Assembly (NCBI GenBank): GCA_937983065.1
Contig: CALKAL010000189.1
Span: forward strand, 1-20,446
Reading direction: 5' to 3'
Source: an uncultured Bacillaceae bacterium
GTDB lineage: Bacteria; Bacillota; Bacilli; Bacillales; Alkalibacillaceae
Length of the DNA stretch: 20,446 nucleotides
The first letter of the stretch is position 1. Each line of letters begins with the position of its first letter. A program made the position numbers and the translations under genes. Under the pieces are notes generated by a model. That model worked only from the letters and a program-made list of their open reading frames with translations, did not search any database and was not told the DNA's origin. Positions 1 through 6,818 of the stretch are shown here, one piece after another.

Positions 1-25
1 TATAAGAAAACTTAGAAATTTCGCA

Positions 26-119
26 ATCATCACTTACGTTTATAGTTAAAAGGGCACATACCCTAGCTCGCCTTCCGCTTTCATTATTTATCATCACTTA
101 CGTTTATAGTTAAAAGGGC
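26..119. repeat. 30-bp exact direct repeat pair with 34-bp spacer
   Basis: Positions 26-55 and 90-119 are identical over 30 bases, starting atcatcactt and ending aaaagggc. The 34 bases between them (56-89) are unrelated and, at about 44% GC, richer than the AT-rich flanks. No third copy follows 119. The 25 bases before the first copy could be part of another spacer cut off by the window edge. Unit and spacer sizes fit a CRISPR tail, but the unit has no clear internal palindrome, does not end like the common repeats I know, and no cas gene is in the window. It could equally be a duplicated intergenic segment. Confidence 0.7.
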
Positions 120-218
120 CCGTGTTATAATAAAAAATATCTTTTATTTAACGAAAATTGTCGTGTTGTTTACGAAAATAGATGCTTCAATAAAATAAAA
201 ATAGAAAGGAGGATTATT

Positions 219-668
219 TTGGAAAATAAATCAAATGAATTTGAAACGACTAAACCATTTTGGAGGATGTGGTGGTTTTGGCTCCTTCTCGCTTTGGTCG
301 TTCTGCAGCTTCCGTTATTTGGAGAAGAAGCGGACATCCCTGATGAAATGGATCAAACATTTTTTTATCAGTCCCGTGATAGCTTTGAGGATTTAATGTA
401 TGGTTGGATTGATCGGAAAATGCCAGAAACATTGACGCCTGAATGGGTTCAATATCATTATGAGCAAATTCAATTAGCTAATCATGAATTTAGTGAAGAT
501 GAGGTCATAATTATTGAATCGCTTCACATCATGCTAGAGGAGCTGACAGCGTTAGTAGACGCATACAGCCGAGGAGAGTCCATTGAGCATTACCGGTTTA
601 TCGATGCAGCAATAGAAGTCCGTGATCAATTAAAGTTACCTGATCAATTTAATTTAGGAAATGATTAA
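219..668 (+). CDS. Membrane-anchored protein of unknown function (149 aa)
   Basis: I do not recognise this family. Translation probably starts at a TTG at 219, since a strong ribosome binding site (gaaaggagg, 204-212) lies six bases upstream and no ATG start fits. Residues 1-15 are polar, residues about 16-34 form a tryptophan-rich hydrophobic segment (WRMWWFW, then LLLALVVLQLPLF), and the remaining 115 residues are acidic and largely helical, with many Glu and Asp. This looks like a single N-terminal membrane anchor or uncleaved signal with a small extracytoplasmic domain. No catalytic motif is visible. It converges on another anchored unknown at 707-1285 and shares a terminator with it. It has no recognisable link to the flagellar genes further along. 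Confidence 0.75.
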   Translation: MENKSNEFETTKPFWRMWWFWLLLALVVLQLPLFGEEADIPDEMDQTFFYQSRDSFEDLMYGWIDRKMPETLTPEWVQYHYEQIQLANHEFSEDEVIIIESLHIMLEELTALVDAYSRGESIEHYRFIDAAIEVRDQLKLPDQFNLGND

Positions 669-706
669 CCCCACAATTTATCTGTTGCAAATTGTGGGGT
701 TATTTA
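667..706. terminator. Bidirectional rho-independent terminator
   Basis: A perfect 13-bp stem (667-679 pairing with 689-701, core ccccacaattt) closes a 9-base loop. Both flanks are T/A rich. It overlaps the stop codon of the gene at 219-668 and lies just past the stop of the convergent gene at 707-1285, so it can end both transcripts. Confidence 0.85.
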
Positions 707-1285
707 TTACTCGATTTTATCACCTAATAAATGTCTCGCTTCTTTTAAAATTTCCCGTTGCACCCGTCTTTTGGTCGTATCATATTTTTTCTCGAAATCC
801 TCAGCAATCTCCATGGATAAATTGTTTTGTGATAGTTCATCGACCATTTGCTCATAAAGCGTTGCAAATTGTTGATCGGCATACGCTTCAATATTTCTAA
901 TTTTCGATTCATATTCTAACAATTTAACTCCAAACGTTAAGGCGTTCATATCTTCCCCTAATTGTTCAACAACTTCTGCACGCAATAAATCAAGCTCTTC
1001 CAAAATATCATTTTCAAGCTCTGTAAATTGGTTCGCATAAAGCTCAACGATATCGGTATCATTGCTCGACTGTTCCATTTCCTGTTCGTACATGAGCTTT
1101 TCATAATCAAGTGTGGCGTCATCATCATGATGGGAATAAGCAGTCTCGCTTTCGGTTGAATATGTAGGCTCATTTTCGGTAATATTAGTTTGTACCGTTT
1201 CTTGAATCGAATTAATGAAAGGGTAAATCGTCGTTATAATGAAATAAAGTATAATTAAGGAAGTAATGAAGAAAAATTTCCGCAT
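707..1285 (-). CDS. Secreted or membrane-anchored helical protein of unknown function (192 aa)
   Basis: Not recognised as a named family. Residues 5-24 (FFITSLIILYFIITTIYPFI) form a hydrophobic segment after a short basic start (MRK), as in a signal peptide or signal anchor; there is no lipobox Cys. Residues about 30-80 are polar and rich in Ser, Thr, Glu and Asp, a likely unstructured linker. Residues 80-192 are predicted helical with heptad-like spacing, so an extracytoplasmic coiled coil is plausible. The ATG at 1285 is preceded by gaaagg about 12 bases upstream, which is rather far. That Shine-Dalgarno region lies beside an inverted repeat (ctgtca at 1303-1308, tgacag at 1316-1321) that could act as an operator or hairpin. 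Confidence 0.75.
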   Translation of the reverse strand: MRKFFFITSLIILYFIITTIYPFINSIQETVQTNITENEPTYSTESETAYSHHDDDATLDYEKLMYEQEMEQSSNDTDIVELYANQFTELENDILEELDLLRAEVVEQLGEDMNALTFGVKLLEYESKIRNIEAYADQQFATLYEQMVDELSQNNLSMEIAEDFEKKYDTTKRRVQREILKEARHLLGDKIE

Positions 1286-1581
1286 TTAACTCACACGCCT
1301 TTCTGTCATCATAATTGACAGGAAAGAATAAGTTTATACTTAAATTTAGGCGGTTAATTTTCTGATAATTATCGACAAATTATTTAAAGATTCTTAACTA
1401 ATCGATTGGATTTGTAAAGGTTATGTAAAGAGACGCTATATTAGATAAGGACTTTAAGACTATCGCCAACCTTATTTATAATTATTATTAAATAAAATTA
1501 ATTATAATAAATTGAAAAAAATCGCTCCAAACAGTAAGTTTTCTATACGAAAAATTAGTTTATTTATCAATCTATTATGTA

Positions 1582-1610
1582 TTGTCATTATTTTATAACT
1601 ATAATAAAAT
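1582..1610 (+). promoter_or_regulatory. Candidate sigma-A promoter for the small-RNA candidate
   Basis: TTGTCA (1582-1587) and TAAAAT (1605-1610) are separated by exactly 17 bases, one mismatch each to the sigma-A consensus. A transcript would begin near 1617 and meet a terminator about 75 bases on, with no reading frame between. In such AT-rich DNA a chance match is possible. Confidence 0.4.
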
Positions 1611-1616
1611 AAGAAT

Positions 1617-1695
1617 AGCCTCGATCATAAAGGTTTTTTATGTAGACGCTATCTTTTTTATTTGCCACCTGACTGTCGTTGGGTGGTCTTTTTTT
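1617..1695 (+). ncRNA. Candidate small RNA, about 80 nt
   Basis: A plausible promoter at 1582-1610 is followed by a 6-bp hairpin (cataaa 1626-1631 with tttatg 1637-1642), a single-stranded AU-rich linker and then a strong terminator hairpin with seven Ts. No open reading frame with a ribosome binding site lies between promoter and terminator. The nearest upstream + strand gene ends at 668 and already has a terminator, so this terminator needs some other transcript to act on. I do not recognise it as a member of a known RNA family. Confidence 0.35.
1664..1695 (+). terminator. Rho-independent terminator with no upstream protein gene
   Basis: A 9-10 bp stem (1664-1673 pairing with 1678-1687, including G-U pairs) with the 4-base loop tgtc is followed by seven Ts (1689-1695). 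It is oriented for + strand transcription and is the end of the small-RNA candidate. Confidence 0.75.
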
Positions 1696-1907
1696 ATTTA
1701 AAATTCAATCGGATGACTGATTTAAAATAAAGAAGTTATTTCAAAGAATTAATAAAATGGTTCTTTTTACCTATAAATCACAAATTTATAAACATTATAA
1801 ACTAGAAGTAATTTTAAATATATGACACGGTATGATTAGGTGAAAATAGACGCCGATTTCGACAGCGAATATGAGCCTGAGTAAGTGCGAAGTAAGTGGT
1901 AAGCCAT

Positions 1908-1939
1908 AAAAAAAGATTAGCTATAACTCATAGCTAATC
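1908..1939 (-). terminator. Terminator of the yvyE-tagV transcript
   Basis: A perfect 10-bp stem (1915-1924 with 1930-1939, gattagctat) has a 5-base loop. Read on the minus strand it is followed by seven Ts (As at 1908-1914 on the + strand). It lies about 110 bases past the tagV stop codon. There is no T-run on the + strand side, so it acts in one direction. Confidence 0.8.
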
Positions 1940-2049
1940 CTCATTAAACGAAAAATCAATAAACAGCCTCTACTAGGGACCGAGATCTTTACAGCAGCGC
2001 CATCCGATTAACCGCTGCCAGTCACTTTAAGTTGAAACTCCCCAATTCA

Positions 2050-3030
2050 TCAATAAGACGTTGAGTCCCTCTTTGAATTATCCGCAATGGAAATAGGCAA
2101 ATCTAAATGTTTCTTTAGTTCCTTCTGTATTTCTGTCACACTTTCCTCATCAAGCTCTAAATAATAAATGTCATTATGAATTAAACTGCTCCCTTGAAGC
2201 TGGTGAGTCTCAATATTTAAACCGCGATTTTTCGTTACATATTCATGAAGACTAAAAATTTCATTGAACGTAAAATTCGTCGCCAAATGATTGTCGATAT
2301 CTTGAATCAGTGAATGATATTTTGTCACTGAGCTAAATGAAAGGGTCTGATCCAGAATCGCTTGCATAATATCCATCTGTCTTTTGCCACGTTCCAAATC
2401 GCTATCGTATTTCCGCGTCCGTGCAAGGGCTAACGCTTCTTCACCATTTAAGCGGTGTCTTCCTTCGTATAAATAAATTGAATCCCGTTCATCTAAACTG
2501 TTTGATTCGACAATATTGTAAGGAACATCGACTGTAATTCCGCCTAGTGTATCGACGACTTTGACGAAGGCGTTAAAATCGAGACGAACGTAATAATCGA
2601 CGGGGATATCGAGTAACTGCTCAACTGTATCAATCATTCCGTCAATGCCCATAAAGGCGTGCACGTGGTTAATTTTATCTTTTTCAACTTGATATGGTAC
2701 ATCGACGTAAGAATCTCTAGGAATACTTACGAGATTAATCGACATATCATTTTTATTAAACGTAGCGAGAACAATCGCATCAGCAAGACTAGATGACCCT
2801 TGTCGTGAAAAACCGTCATCGACACCGATAAATAAAACTGAAATCGAGTCTTCTTTCGGGTCAACAGTTACCTCCCGCTTTTCCGATGTTGTTCCCCGTT
2901 CAAGCTCTTGGTGGGAGTTGTCAATCATCTTTTCAGCTTCATTGTATAAAGTTGCGATATAGATCCCTATTCCGCCGACAATTAAAATGACGAGGGAAAC
3001 GATGATCGTTATTATCTTTTTTTTGCTCAT
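2050..3030 (-). CDS. tagV: LCP-family (LytR-CpsA-Psr) cell-wall polymer ligase
   Basis: LCP enzymes move teichoic acid or other anionic polymers from an undecaprenyl-phosphate carrier onto peptidoglycan at the outer face of the membrane. The protein has a short basic N-terminus, one membrane segment (about residues 7-29), a linker, and an LCP domain from about residue 60. Visible family motifs are SVLFIGVDD, the catalytic-region VSIPRDSYVDVP, NHVHAFMGIDGMIDTVEQLL, VDTLGGITVDVPY and LARTRKYDSDLERGKRQ with its conserved Arg residues. At 326 aa it is of normal length. Its ribosome binding site is a moderate taggggaa. It lies 15 bases after yvyE, so the two are probably cotranscribed. B. subtilis has three paralogues (TagT, TagU, TagV); TagV (YvhJ) is the one next to yvyE-degS, so the symbol rests on synteny. 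Confidence 0.9.
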   Translation of the reverse strand: MSKKKIITIIVSLVILIVGGIGIYIATLYNEAEKMIDNSHQELERGTTSEKREVTVDPKEDSISVLFIGVDDGFSRQGSSSLADAIVLATFNKNDMSINLVSIPRDSYVDVPYQVEKDKINHVHAFMGIDGMIDTVEQLLDIPVDYYVRLDFNAFVKVVDTLGGITVDVPYNIVESNSLDERDSIYLYEGRHRLNGEEALALARTRKYDSDLERGKRQMDIMQAILDQTLSFSSVTKYHSLIQDIDNHLATNFTFNEIFSLHEYVTKNRGLNIETHQLQGSSLIHNDIYYLELDEESVTEIQKELKKHLDLPISIADNSKRDSTSY

Positions 3031-3045
3031 TTTTATTCCCCTAAC

Positions 3046-3684
3046 TTATAAAGCAAAATCATATTCTTTGTATATTTGTTCACCGTTATGAATGTTCACT
3101 TGGTCACTTGTCAAATCAATGATCCAATTTGTAAATTCATCAACTTCCGCAATTGGTACGAACATTTGAAACGAAACTTGATCGGTATAATCAATCGATC
3201 CTAGCGTATATTGGCTTGATCTTAATTCGTTTTCAAGCTTCCCAAGTAACGTGTAATCTGCCGTTAAACGTATTTCTTGCATCAATTTTCTTTCAACAAC
3301 ACCAATCTGTTTAATCGCCTCAGAAGTTGCGTTCGAATAAGCGCGGATTAAACCACCTGCGCCTAATTTAATTCCGCCAAAATAACGGGTGACGACAACG
3401 GTTGTATCTTTTAAATTCATTTTTTTCAATACTTCTAACATCGGAACTCCCGCTGTTCCACTCGGCTCGCCATCATCATTCGCCTTTTGGATTAAATCAT
3501 TTTCCCCTATCATATAGGCTGAGCAATTATGGGTCGCATTATAATGTAATTTTTTAATTTTCGCGATAAACTGTTGTGCTTCTTCTTCGGTTTCTGTACG
3601 ATTAACATATCCGATGAAGCGGGATTTTTGAATGATAATTTCATGGTGTCCTTCTTCTTTGATCGTTAAATAATTTTCTAGCAT
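3046..3684 (-). CDS. yvyE: YigZ/IMPACT family protein YvyE
   Basis: This is a cytoplasmic protein of the widespread YigZ/IMPACT family, whose eukaryotic members regulate translation by binding GCN1; the bacterial role is not well defined. Diagnostic segments are SRFIGYV near the start, HNCSAYMIG, DDGEPSGTAGVPMLEVL and TRYFGGIKLGAGGLIRAYSNA, followed by a C-terminal ferredoxin-like DUF1949 region. I chose the ATG at 3684 (MLENYLTIKEEG, 212 aa) because it matches the family start and sits seven bases from AGGAGG (3692-3697); in-frame ATGs at 3687 and 3702 are less likely. It is the first gene of a minus-strand pair with tagV and is divergent from degS. Confidence 0.92.
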   Translation of the reverse strand: MLENYLTIKEEGHHEIIIQKSRFIGYVNRTETEEEAQQFIAKIKKLHYNATHNCSAYMIGENDLIQKANDDGEPSGTAGVPMLEVLKKMNLKDTTVVVTRYFGGIKLGAGGLIRAYSNATSEAIKQIGVVERKLMQEIRLTADYTLLGKLENELRSSQYTLGSIDYTDQVSFQMFVPIAEVDEFTNWIIDLTSDQVNIHNGEQIYKEYDFAL

Positions 3685-3705
3685 CATTTTGCCTCCTAAC
3701 ATATT

Positions 3706-3734
3706 ATTATAAAAAAAATTCTCTATTTCATCAA
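3706..3734 (-). promoter_or_regulatory. Sigma-A promoter of yvyE-tagV
   Basis: On the minus strand TTGATG (3729-3734) and a perfect TATAAT (3706-3711) are separated by 17 bases. Transcription would begin near 3699, only a few bases before the AGGAGG of yvyE, so the untranslated leader would be about 12-15 bases. Confidence 0.7.
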
Positions 3735-3825
3735 TTAATGTTTTTTTAACAATTTAATGATAAAATATTACATAATCTCTATGAATCTACTCGGATTAAC
3801 AAAAACTCAATTTGGAGGAGTTTCC

Positions 3826-4974
3826 ATGTCCTTTACAATTAAAGAGCAAGATCAGGCGATTGATAAAATTATTCACGAAATGATTCAAGTCGTGGCAAAT
3901 AGTAAACAAGAGATTTTTGAAATAAGTGAAGAGACGAGAAATCAACAAGATGCATTACTGGAAGAGCTTAATGACATTAAAGAAGAAGTTTTAACAATCA
4001 TTAGTGACGGGGAAAAATTGGAGCGGAAATTAAAAAAAGCTCGCGTGAAATTGTTAGAGGTTAGTAAAAATTTTGAACAATATAGTGAAGAAGAAGTAAG
4101 AGAAGTGTATAATTATACACATAATATACAGACAGACTTAATTATTATACGTGAAAAGGAAACGACGTTAATTAAAAGACGGGATGAGCTCGAGCAACGA
4201 ATTAAAACGCTCGGAAGAAGTATTGAGCGTACAGAAAGCTTAATGAGTAAAATTAATGTTGTTTTACAATATTTAAATGAAGATTTTAAAACGATAAGTG
4301 ATGAGATTGAATCAGCGAGGGAAAAACAACAATTTGGTTTACAAATTATCGAAGCACAAGAGGCAGAGCGGCGGAGACTATCAAGAGAAATTCACGACGG
4401 ACCTGCTCAAATGTTAGCAAATGTTTTAATTCGCTCGGATATTGTCGATAAAACAATTAAACAAAAAGGAATTGACGAGGGGATTAAAGAAATTAAAGAA
4501 ATGAAAGAAATTGTTCGTAATGCGCTTTTTGAAGTGAGACGGATTATTTATGATTTACGTCCAATGGCTTTAGATGATTTAGGGTTAATCCCGACATTAA
4601 GAAAATACTTGACGACGATTGAAGATTATCATCAAATTAAAGTTGAATTCATTAAGATGGGTAAAGAAGAGCGTTACAGCCAAAAATTTGAAACTGCCGT
4701 TTTCCGCCTCGTGCAAGAATCGACCCAAAATTCGGTGAAACATTCTGGGGCAAGTCTCATCCGGGTCATATATGAGGCGACAAATGGTTTAGTTAATATT
4801 ATCATAGAAGATAATGGCAAAGGTTTTGACAAAGAAGAGATAAAAGATAAGTCTTTCGGGTTATTGGGTATGCGTGAAAGAATTGAGATGTTAGAAGGAG
4901 AATTCAACATCGATTCTGAAATTGGAAAGGGTACTAAAATAAAGATTTCCCTTCCAAGCATATATACAGAATAA
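3826..4974 (+). CDS. degS: Sensor histidine kinase DegS
   Basis: DegS is a cytoplasmic kinase/phosphatase that phosphorylates DegU and so controls exoenzymes, motility and competence. I start at the ATG at 3826 (MSFTIKEQD, 382 aa, close to the family's 385), seven bases after ggaggag (3814-3820), instead of an in-frame upstream start at 3757. Residues 1-175 are a long coiled-coil sensor region without membrane segments. The HisKA_3 box RRLSREIHDGPAQM follows, with the phospho-accepting His at about residue 190. The C-terminal ATPase has its N box (QESTQNSVKHSG), DNGKGFD, and GLLGMRERIEMLEGEF. degU follows 40 bases later, so the pair is an operon. The intergenic promoter for degS is not clear-cut. 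Confidence 0.97.
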   Translation: MSFTIKEQDQAIDKIIHEMIQVVANSKQEIFEISEETRNQQDALLEELNDIKEEVLTIISDGEKLERKLKKARVKLLEVSKNFEQYSEEEVREVYNYTHNIQTDLIIIREKETTLIKRRDELEQRIKTLGRSIERTESLMSKINVVLQYLNEDFKTISDEIESAREKQQFGLQIIEAQEAERRRLSREIHDGPAQMLANVLIRSDIVDKTIKQKGIDEGIKEIKEMKEIVRNALFEVRRIIYDLRPMALDDLGLIPTLRKYLTTIEDYHQIKVEFIKMGKEERYSQKFETAVFRLVQESTQNSVKHSGASLIRVIYEATNGLVNIIIEDNGKGFDKEEIKDKSFGLLGMRERIEMLEGEFNIDSEIGKGTKIKISLPSIYTE

Positions 4975-5014
4975 AAGGGTACGCGTCTGATAGGATTTAG
5001 GAGGTAAAGCGTAA

Positions 5015-5698
5015 ATGGTAACAGAAATTGTTTTAATTGATGACCATAAATTGTTTCGCGAAGGTGTTAAAAGAATTTTAGAGTTTGAAAAAGATTTTAA
5101 CGTCATTGCTGAAGGTGGCGATGGTTCGGAAGCGATGAATCTCGTCGAACAATACAATCCAGATATCGTCATTATGGACATCAATATGCCAAATATAAAT
5201 GGCGTCGAGGCGACAAGAGAACTAGTAGATACGTTTGAAGATATTCGTGTTATTATTTTATCTATTCACGATGATGAATCGTATGTGACCCATGCCCTTA
5301 AATCAGGTGCGTTAGGTTATATGTTAAAGGAAATGGATACGGACGAGTTAGTCAATGCGATAAAAATTGTAAGTGAAGGTGGTTCATACATTCATCCGAA
5401 AGTCACTTATAATTTAATTCGGGACTACCAACGAATCTCTAATGAACAAAATGGAAAAACAAGTTTTACGCCAATTGAATACCGTAAACCACTTCATTTA
5501 TTAACACGCCGTGAATGTGAGGTCTTACAGCTCATGACCGACGGAAAAAGTAACCGTGGCATTTCTGATCAACTATATATAAGTGAAAAAACGGTTAAAA
5601 ACCACGTTTCAAACATATTACAAAAAATGAACTGTAATGATCGAACCCAAGCCGTCGTTCAAGCGATCAAAAATGGTTGGGTCGAGTTTGGAAAGTAA
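5015..5698 (+). CDS. degU: Response regulator DegU (NarL/LuxR type)
   Basis: This is the partner of DegS: a DNA-binding regulator of degradative enzymes, competence and flagellar genes whose activity depends on phosphorylation. The receiver domain (residues 4-120) shows the acidic pair D9-D10, the phosphorylation site D55 in VIMDINMPN, the Ser of IILSIHDDES and the Lys of YMLKEMDTDE. A linker of about 30 residues leads to a LuxR-type helix-turn-helix (about 163-220) with LTRRECEVLQLM, SEKTVKNHVSNILQKM and NDRTQAVVQAI. At 227 aa it is close to the B. subtilis 229. The ATG has taggaggt (4998-5005) upstream. It is the last gene of its transcript, being followed by a terminator. In B. subtilis the neighbouring flagellar and comF genes are within DegU's regulatory reach; DegU sites cannot be identified here by eye. 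Confidence 0.97.
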   Translation: MVTEIVLIDDHKLFREGVKRILEFEKDFNVIAEGGDGSEAMNLVEQYNPDIVIMDINMPNINGVEATRELVDTFEDIRVIILSIHDDESYVTHALKSGALGYMLKEMDTDELVNAIKIVSEGGSYIHPKVTYNLIRDYQRISNEQNGKTSFTPIEYRKPLHLLTRRECEVLQLMTDGKSNRGISDQLYISEKTVKNHVSNILQKMNCNDRTQAVVQAIKNGWVEFGK

Positions 5699-5731
5699 AT
5701 TACAAGTTTGATTGACAAAATAAATTCTATT

Positions 5732-5768
5732 AACCTAGCACCTAGTTTTCAAAGGAGCTAGGTTTTTT
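5732..5768 (+). terminator. Terminator after degSU
   Basis: aacctagc (5732-5739) pairs with gctaggtt (5757-5764), extended past one A-A mismatch by cct with agg, and is followed by six Ts (5763-5768). It separates the degSU transcript from degV. Confidence 0.85.
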
Positions 5769-5881
5769 AATGCGCTAATATTTTTAACTTAACATATAAT
5801 TGGACAACATCTATTTAATAGAAACGAATTTTATTGTATAGTAATATTAAATTTAATAGAAAAGAAGGGAGGGAATGCGAG

Positions 5882-6727
5882 ATGAAAATAGCTGTCGTTA
5901 CAGATAGTACAGCTTATCTTCCAGAAGAGGATGTTAAGAAGTGGAATATTCATATCGTTCCTTTAGCTGTTAACTTCGGTACTGAAACATATCGTGAGCT
6001 CATTGATATTTCCGTCGATGAATTTTATGAAAAAGTAAAAACAGAAAAGGAATTACCGAAAACTTCTCAACCGTCCATTGGTGATGTGACTACAAAGTAT
6101 GAAGAGTTAGCGAAAGATCATGATGCAATTATTTCTATTCATTTATCTAGTGGTATTAGTGGTACTTACGAAGCGGCTGTGTCAGCTGGCGAAATGGTTG
6201 AAGGTGTCGATGTTCATACGTTTGATTCAGAAATTAGCTGTATGGCCCAAGGTTTTTACGTTTTAAAAGCAGCTGAAATGGCTAAAGAGGGTGCTGAGCC
6301 AGAGGAAATTTTGAAAGCGCTTAACGAAATGAAGAAAGAAATGCGCGCTTATTTTATGGTTGATGATTTATCTCATTTAGCTCGTGGCGGTCGTTTAAGC
6401 GGTGCTCAAGCGATGGTCGGAAGCTTACTTCAAGTGAAGCCGATTTTACATTTTGAAGATAAAAAGATCGTTCCGTTTGAAAAAATTCGGACGAGCAAAA
6501 AAGCATTTAAGCGGATTGAACAGTTATTAAAAGAAACGGCGGATGATGCGGAAGAAATTCATGCGGTTATTATCCACGCACAGCGAGAGGAATTTGCTAA
6601 AGAGTGGAAGGATGAATTAGAAGGGCGTTATCCAAACGTTCGATTTTCAATTAGCTATTTTGGTCCAGTTATTGGAACGCATTTAGGCGAAGGTGGAATT
6701 GGCCTTTGTTGGTATAAAGTTAAATAA
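5882..6727 (+). CDS. degV: DegV family fatty-acid-binding protein
   Basis: DegV/FakB proteins bind one free fatty acid and present it to the FakA kinase for phosphorylation and entry into phospholipid synthesis. FakA is not in this window, and the role of this particular member is inferred. The start is the ATG at 5882 (MKIAVVTDSTAYLP, 281 aa, equal to the B. subtilis protein), eight bases after aagggaggg (5865-5873). Visible family segments are TDSTAYL, LPKTSQPSIGDV, HLSSGISGTYEAA, FDSEISCMAQGF, LSHLARGGRLSGAQA, LQVKPIL and the C-terminal GTHLGEGGIGLCWY. Two alpha/beta domains are expected. It has its own ribosome binding site and is isolated from degU by a terminator; I found no convincing promoter for it. 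Confidence 0.95.
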   Translation: MKIAVVTDSTAYLPEEDVKKWNIHIVPLAVNFGTETYRELIDISVDEFYEKVKTEKELPKTSQPSIGDVTTKYEELAKDHDAIISIHLSSGISGTYEAAVSAGEMVEGVDVHTFDSEISCMAQGFYVLKAAEMAKEGAEPEEILKALNEMKKEMRAYFMVDDLSHLARGGRLSGAQAMVGSLLQVKPILHFEDKKIVPFEKIRTSKKAFKRIEQLLKETADDAEEIHAVIIHAQREEFAKEWKDELEGRYPNVRFSISYFGPVIGTHLGEGGIGLCWYKVK

Positions 6728-6741
6728 TTTTTTAAACAGTG

Positions 6742-6767
6742 GCAGATGGGGCAACTTACCCATCTGC
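6742..6767. other. Hairpin between degV and comFA
   Basis: A perfect 9-bp GC-rich stem (gcagatggg 6742-6750 with cccatctgc 6759-6767) closes an 8-base loop. No T-run follows on the + strand, so it is not a standard terminator. It could be an attenuating or RNA-protecting element between degV and comFA. I looked for a ComK box (AAAA-N5-TTTT pairs) before comFA and did not find a clear one. Confidence 0.5.
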
Positions 6768-6818
6768 TATTACATGCCGATTGAATCGGTTCCTTTCATA
6801 TTTTTTAAAAAGGAGCGG

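Larger units (their letters stand above)
1286..2049. other. 764-bp gene-free intergenic region
   Basis: No protein gene of convincing size or ribosome binding site was found on either strand. The region holds a promoter and small-RNA candidate ending in a terminator (1582-1695), and the minus-strand terminator of the tagV transcript (1908-1939). A short motif, taaaggtt...atgt...agacgctat, occurs twice (1415-1439 and 1628-1652). Two patches, about 1843-1905 and 1965-2040, are richer in GC than the AT-rich surroundings and are unexplained; the second includes a weak 6-bp hairpin (1994-1999 with 2013-2018). Confidence 0.6.

Noticed and set aside
661..900. Open frame of 79 codons on the + strand after the first gene
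   Set aside because: It runs through the bidirectional terminator and antisense to the 192-residue gene, with no suitable ribosome binding site and no plausible protein character.
1871..1909. Twelve-codon open frame starting at the ATG at 1871
   Set aside because: There is no ribosome binding site, it is too short to assess, and it lies just before the minus-strand terminator.
1994..2018. GC-rich hairpin downstream of tagV as a second terminator
   Set aside because: The stem is only 6 bp with a 13-base loop and no T-run in either direction.
6693..6818. N-terminal extension of ComFA overlapping degV
   Set aside because: The extra 42 residues have no ribosome binding site and no similarity to the family's N-terminus; a strong site lies at 6811-6815.
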